DNA of 43,078 nt. Origin: JAFGPF01 sp964409485 (GTDB lineage Bacteria > Chloroflexota > Dehalococcoidia > Dehalococcoidales > RBG-16-60-22). The stretch covers positions 1-43,078 of the forward strand of contig CAYPDM010000006.1 of assembly GCA_964409485.1 (NCBI GenBank), in the 5' to 3' direction. This document shows, piece by piece, positions 43,008 to 43,078 of this stretch. Made by a program: the position numbers and the translations under genes. The notes under the pieces are model-generated. The model was not told where the DNA came from, made no database searches, and saw only the letters and a list, made by a program, of their open reading frames with translations. Every line of letters begins with the position of its first letter. Positions within the stretch are counted from its first letter, which is position 1.

Positions 43008-43078
43008 ATGTTCCCAAAGAAAACTCTGGTTCTGGTGGTTGATGATGATATCCGCATGCTGCGCATGATGAAACGCAT
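43008..43078 (+). CDS. Response regulator, N-terminal part only
   Basis: ATG 43008 follows GTGAGG. The visible part reads LVLVVDDDIRMLRMMKR, the first strand and acidic cluster of a receiver domain. It runs off the right edge, so length and output domain are unknown. It is the likely partner of the kinase at 41051. Confidence 0.8.
   Translation, partial: MFPKKTLVLVVDDDIRMLRMMKR

Overview
The window reads as a bacterial chromosome segment of moderate GC with short intergenic gaps, frequent TTG/GTG starts and strong GGAGG ribosome sites. I infer an uncultured member of the Chloroflexota (Dehalococcoidia-like): the type IV pilus (T4P) cluster has PilB, PilC, a fused PilM-PilN, a PilO-like protein and PilT but no PilP/PilQ secretin genes within the window, and the giant surface protein ends in a single C-terminal membrane anchor, both of which suit a one-membrane cell. 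The phylum is a judgement from gene style, not a proven placement.

Region 1 (1-4365) is metal handling and housekeeping: a partial metal-binding lipoprotein of the ZnuA/TroA type with its own promoter and two candidate operators, a CooT-like nickel protein with a small His-containing partner, D-aminoacyl-tRNA deacylase overlapping an FmdB-type zinc ribbon, tRNA-Glu(TTC), and a metallo-beta-lactamase-fold hydrolase. It ends with an AT-rich toxin-antitoxin cassette plus a decayed small gene, lying between two copies of an exact 32-bp direct repeat.

Region 2 (4366-10151) is accessory metabolism and stress: a D-2-hydroxyacid dehydrogenase, a SnoaL/NTF2-like protein, an MFS transporter, an orphan pilin-like protein, a receiver-like protein that has lost its phosphorylation residues, a tandem universal stress protein and a glyoxalase II-like hydrolase.

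Region 3 (10152-24894) contains two paired modules. In each, a small BldC/MerR-like helix-turn-helix protein starting at TTG is preceded by a helically phased array of TGTGA-type direct repeats and followed by a surface-structure gene: a 4345-residue secreted, membrane-anchored repeat protein in the first and a type IV pilin in the second. The repeated layout suggests a dedicated local control system for surface structures and is the most interesting signal in the window.

Region 4 (25058-43078) is a T4P and signalling cluster on the + strand: a membrane PAS/GAF histidine kinase, an Rcp1-like response regulator, a receiver-six-PAS kinase, a response regulator overlapping pilB, pilC, two pseudopilins, a pilin-like protein with a bactofilin-like beta-solenoid, a 34-residue membrane peptide, pilO-like, pilM-pilN fusion, pilT, a third PAS kinase and the start of another response regulator. 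The tight packing suggests that phosphorelay input and pilus assembly are made together.
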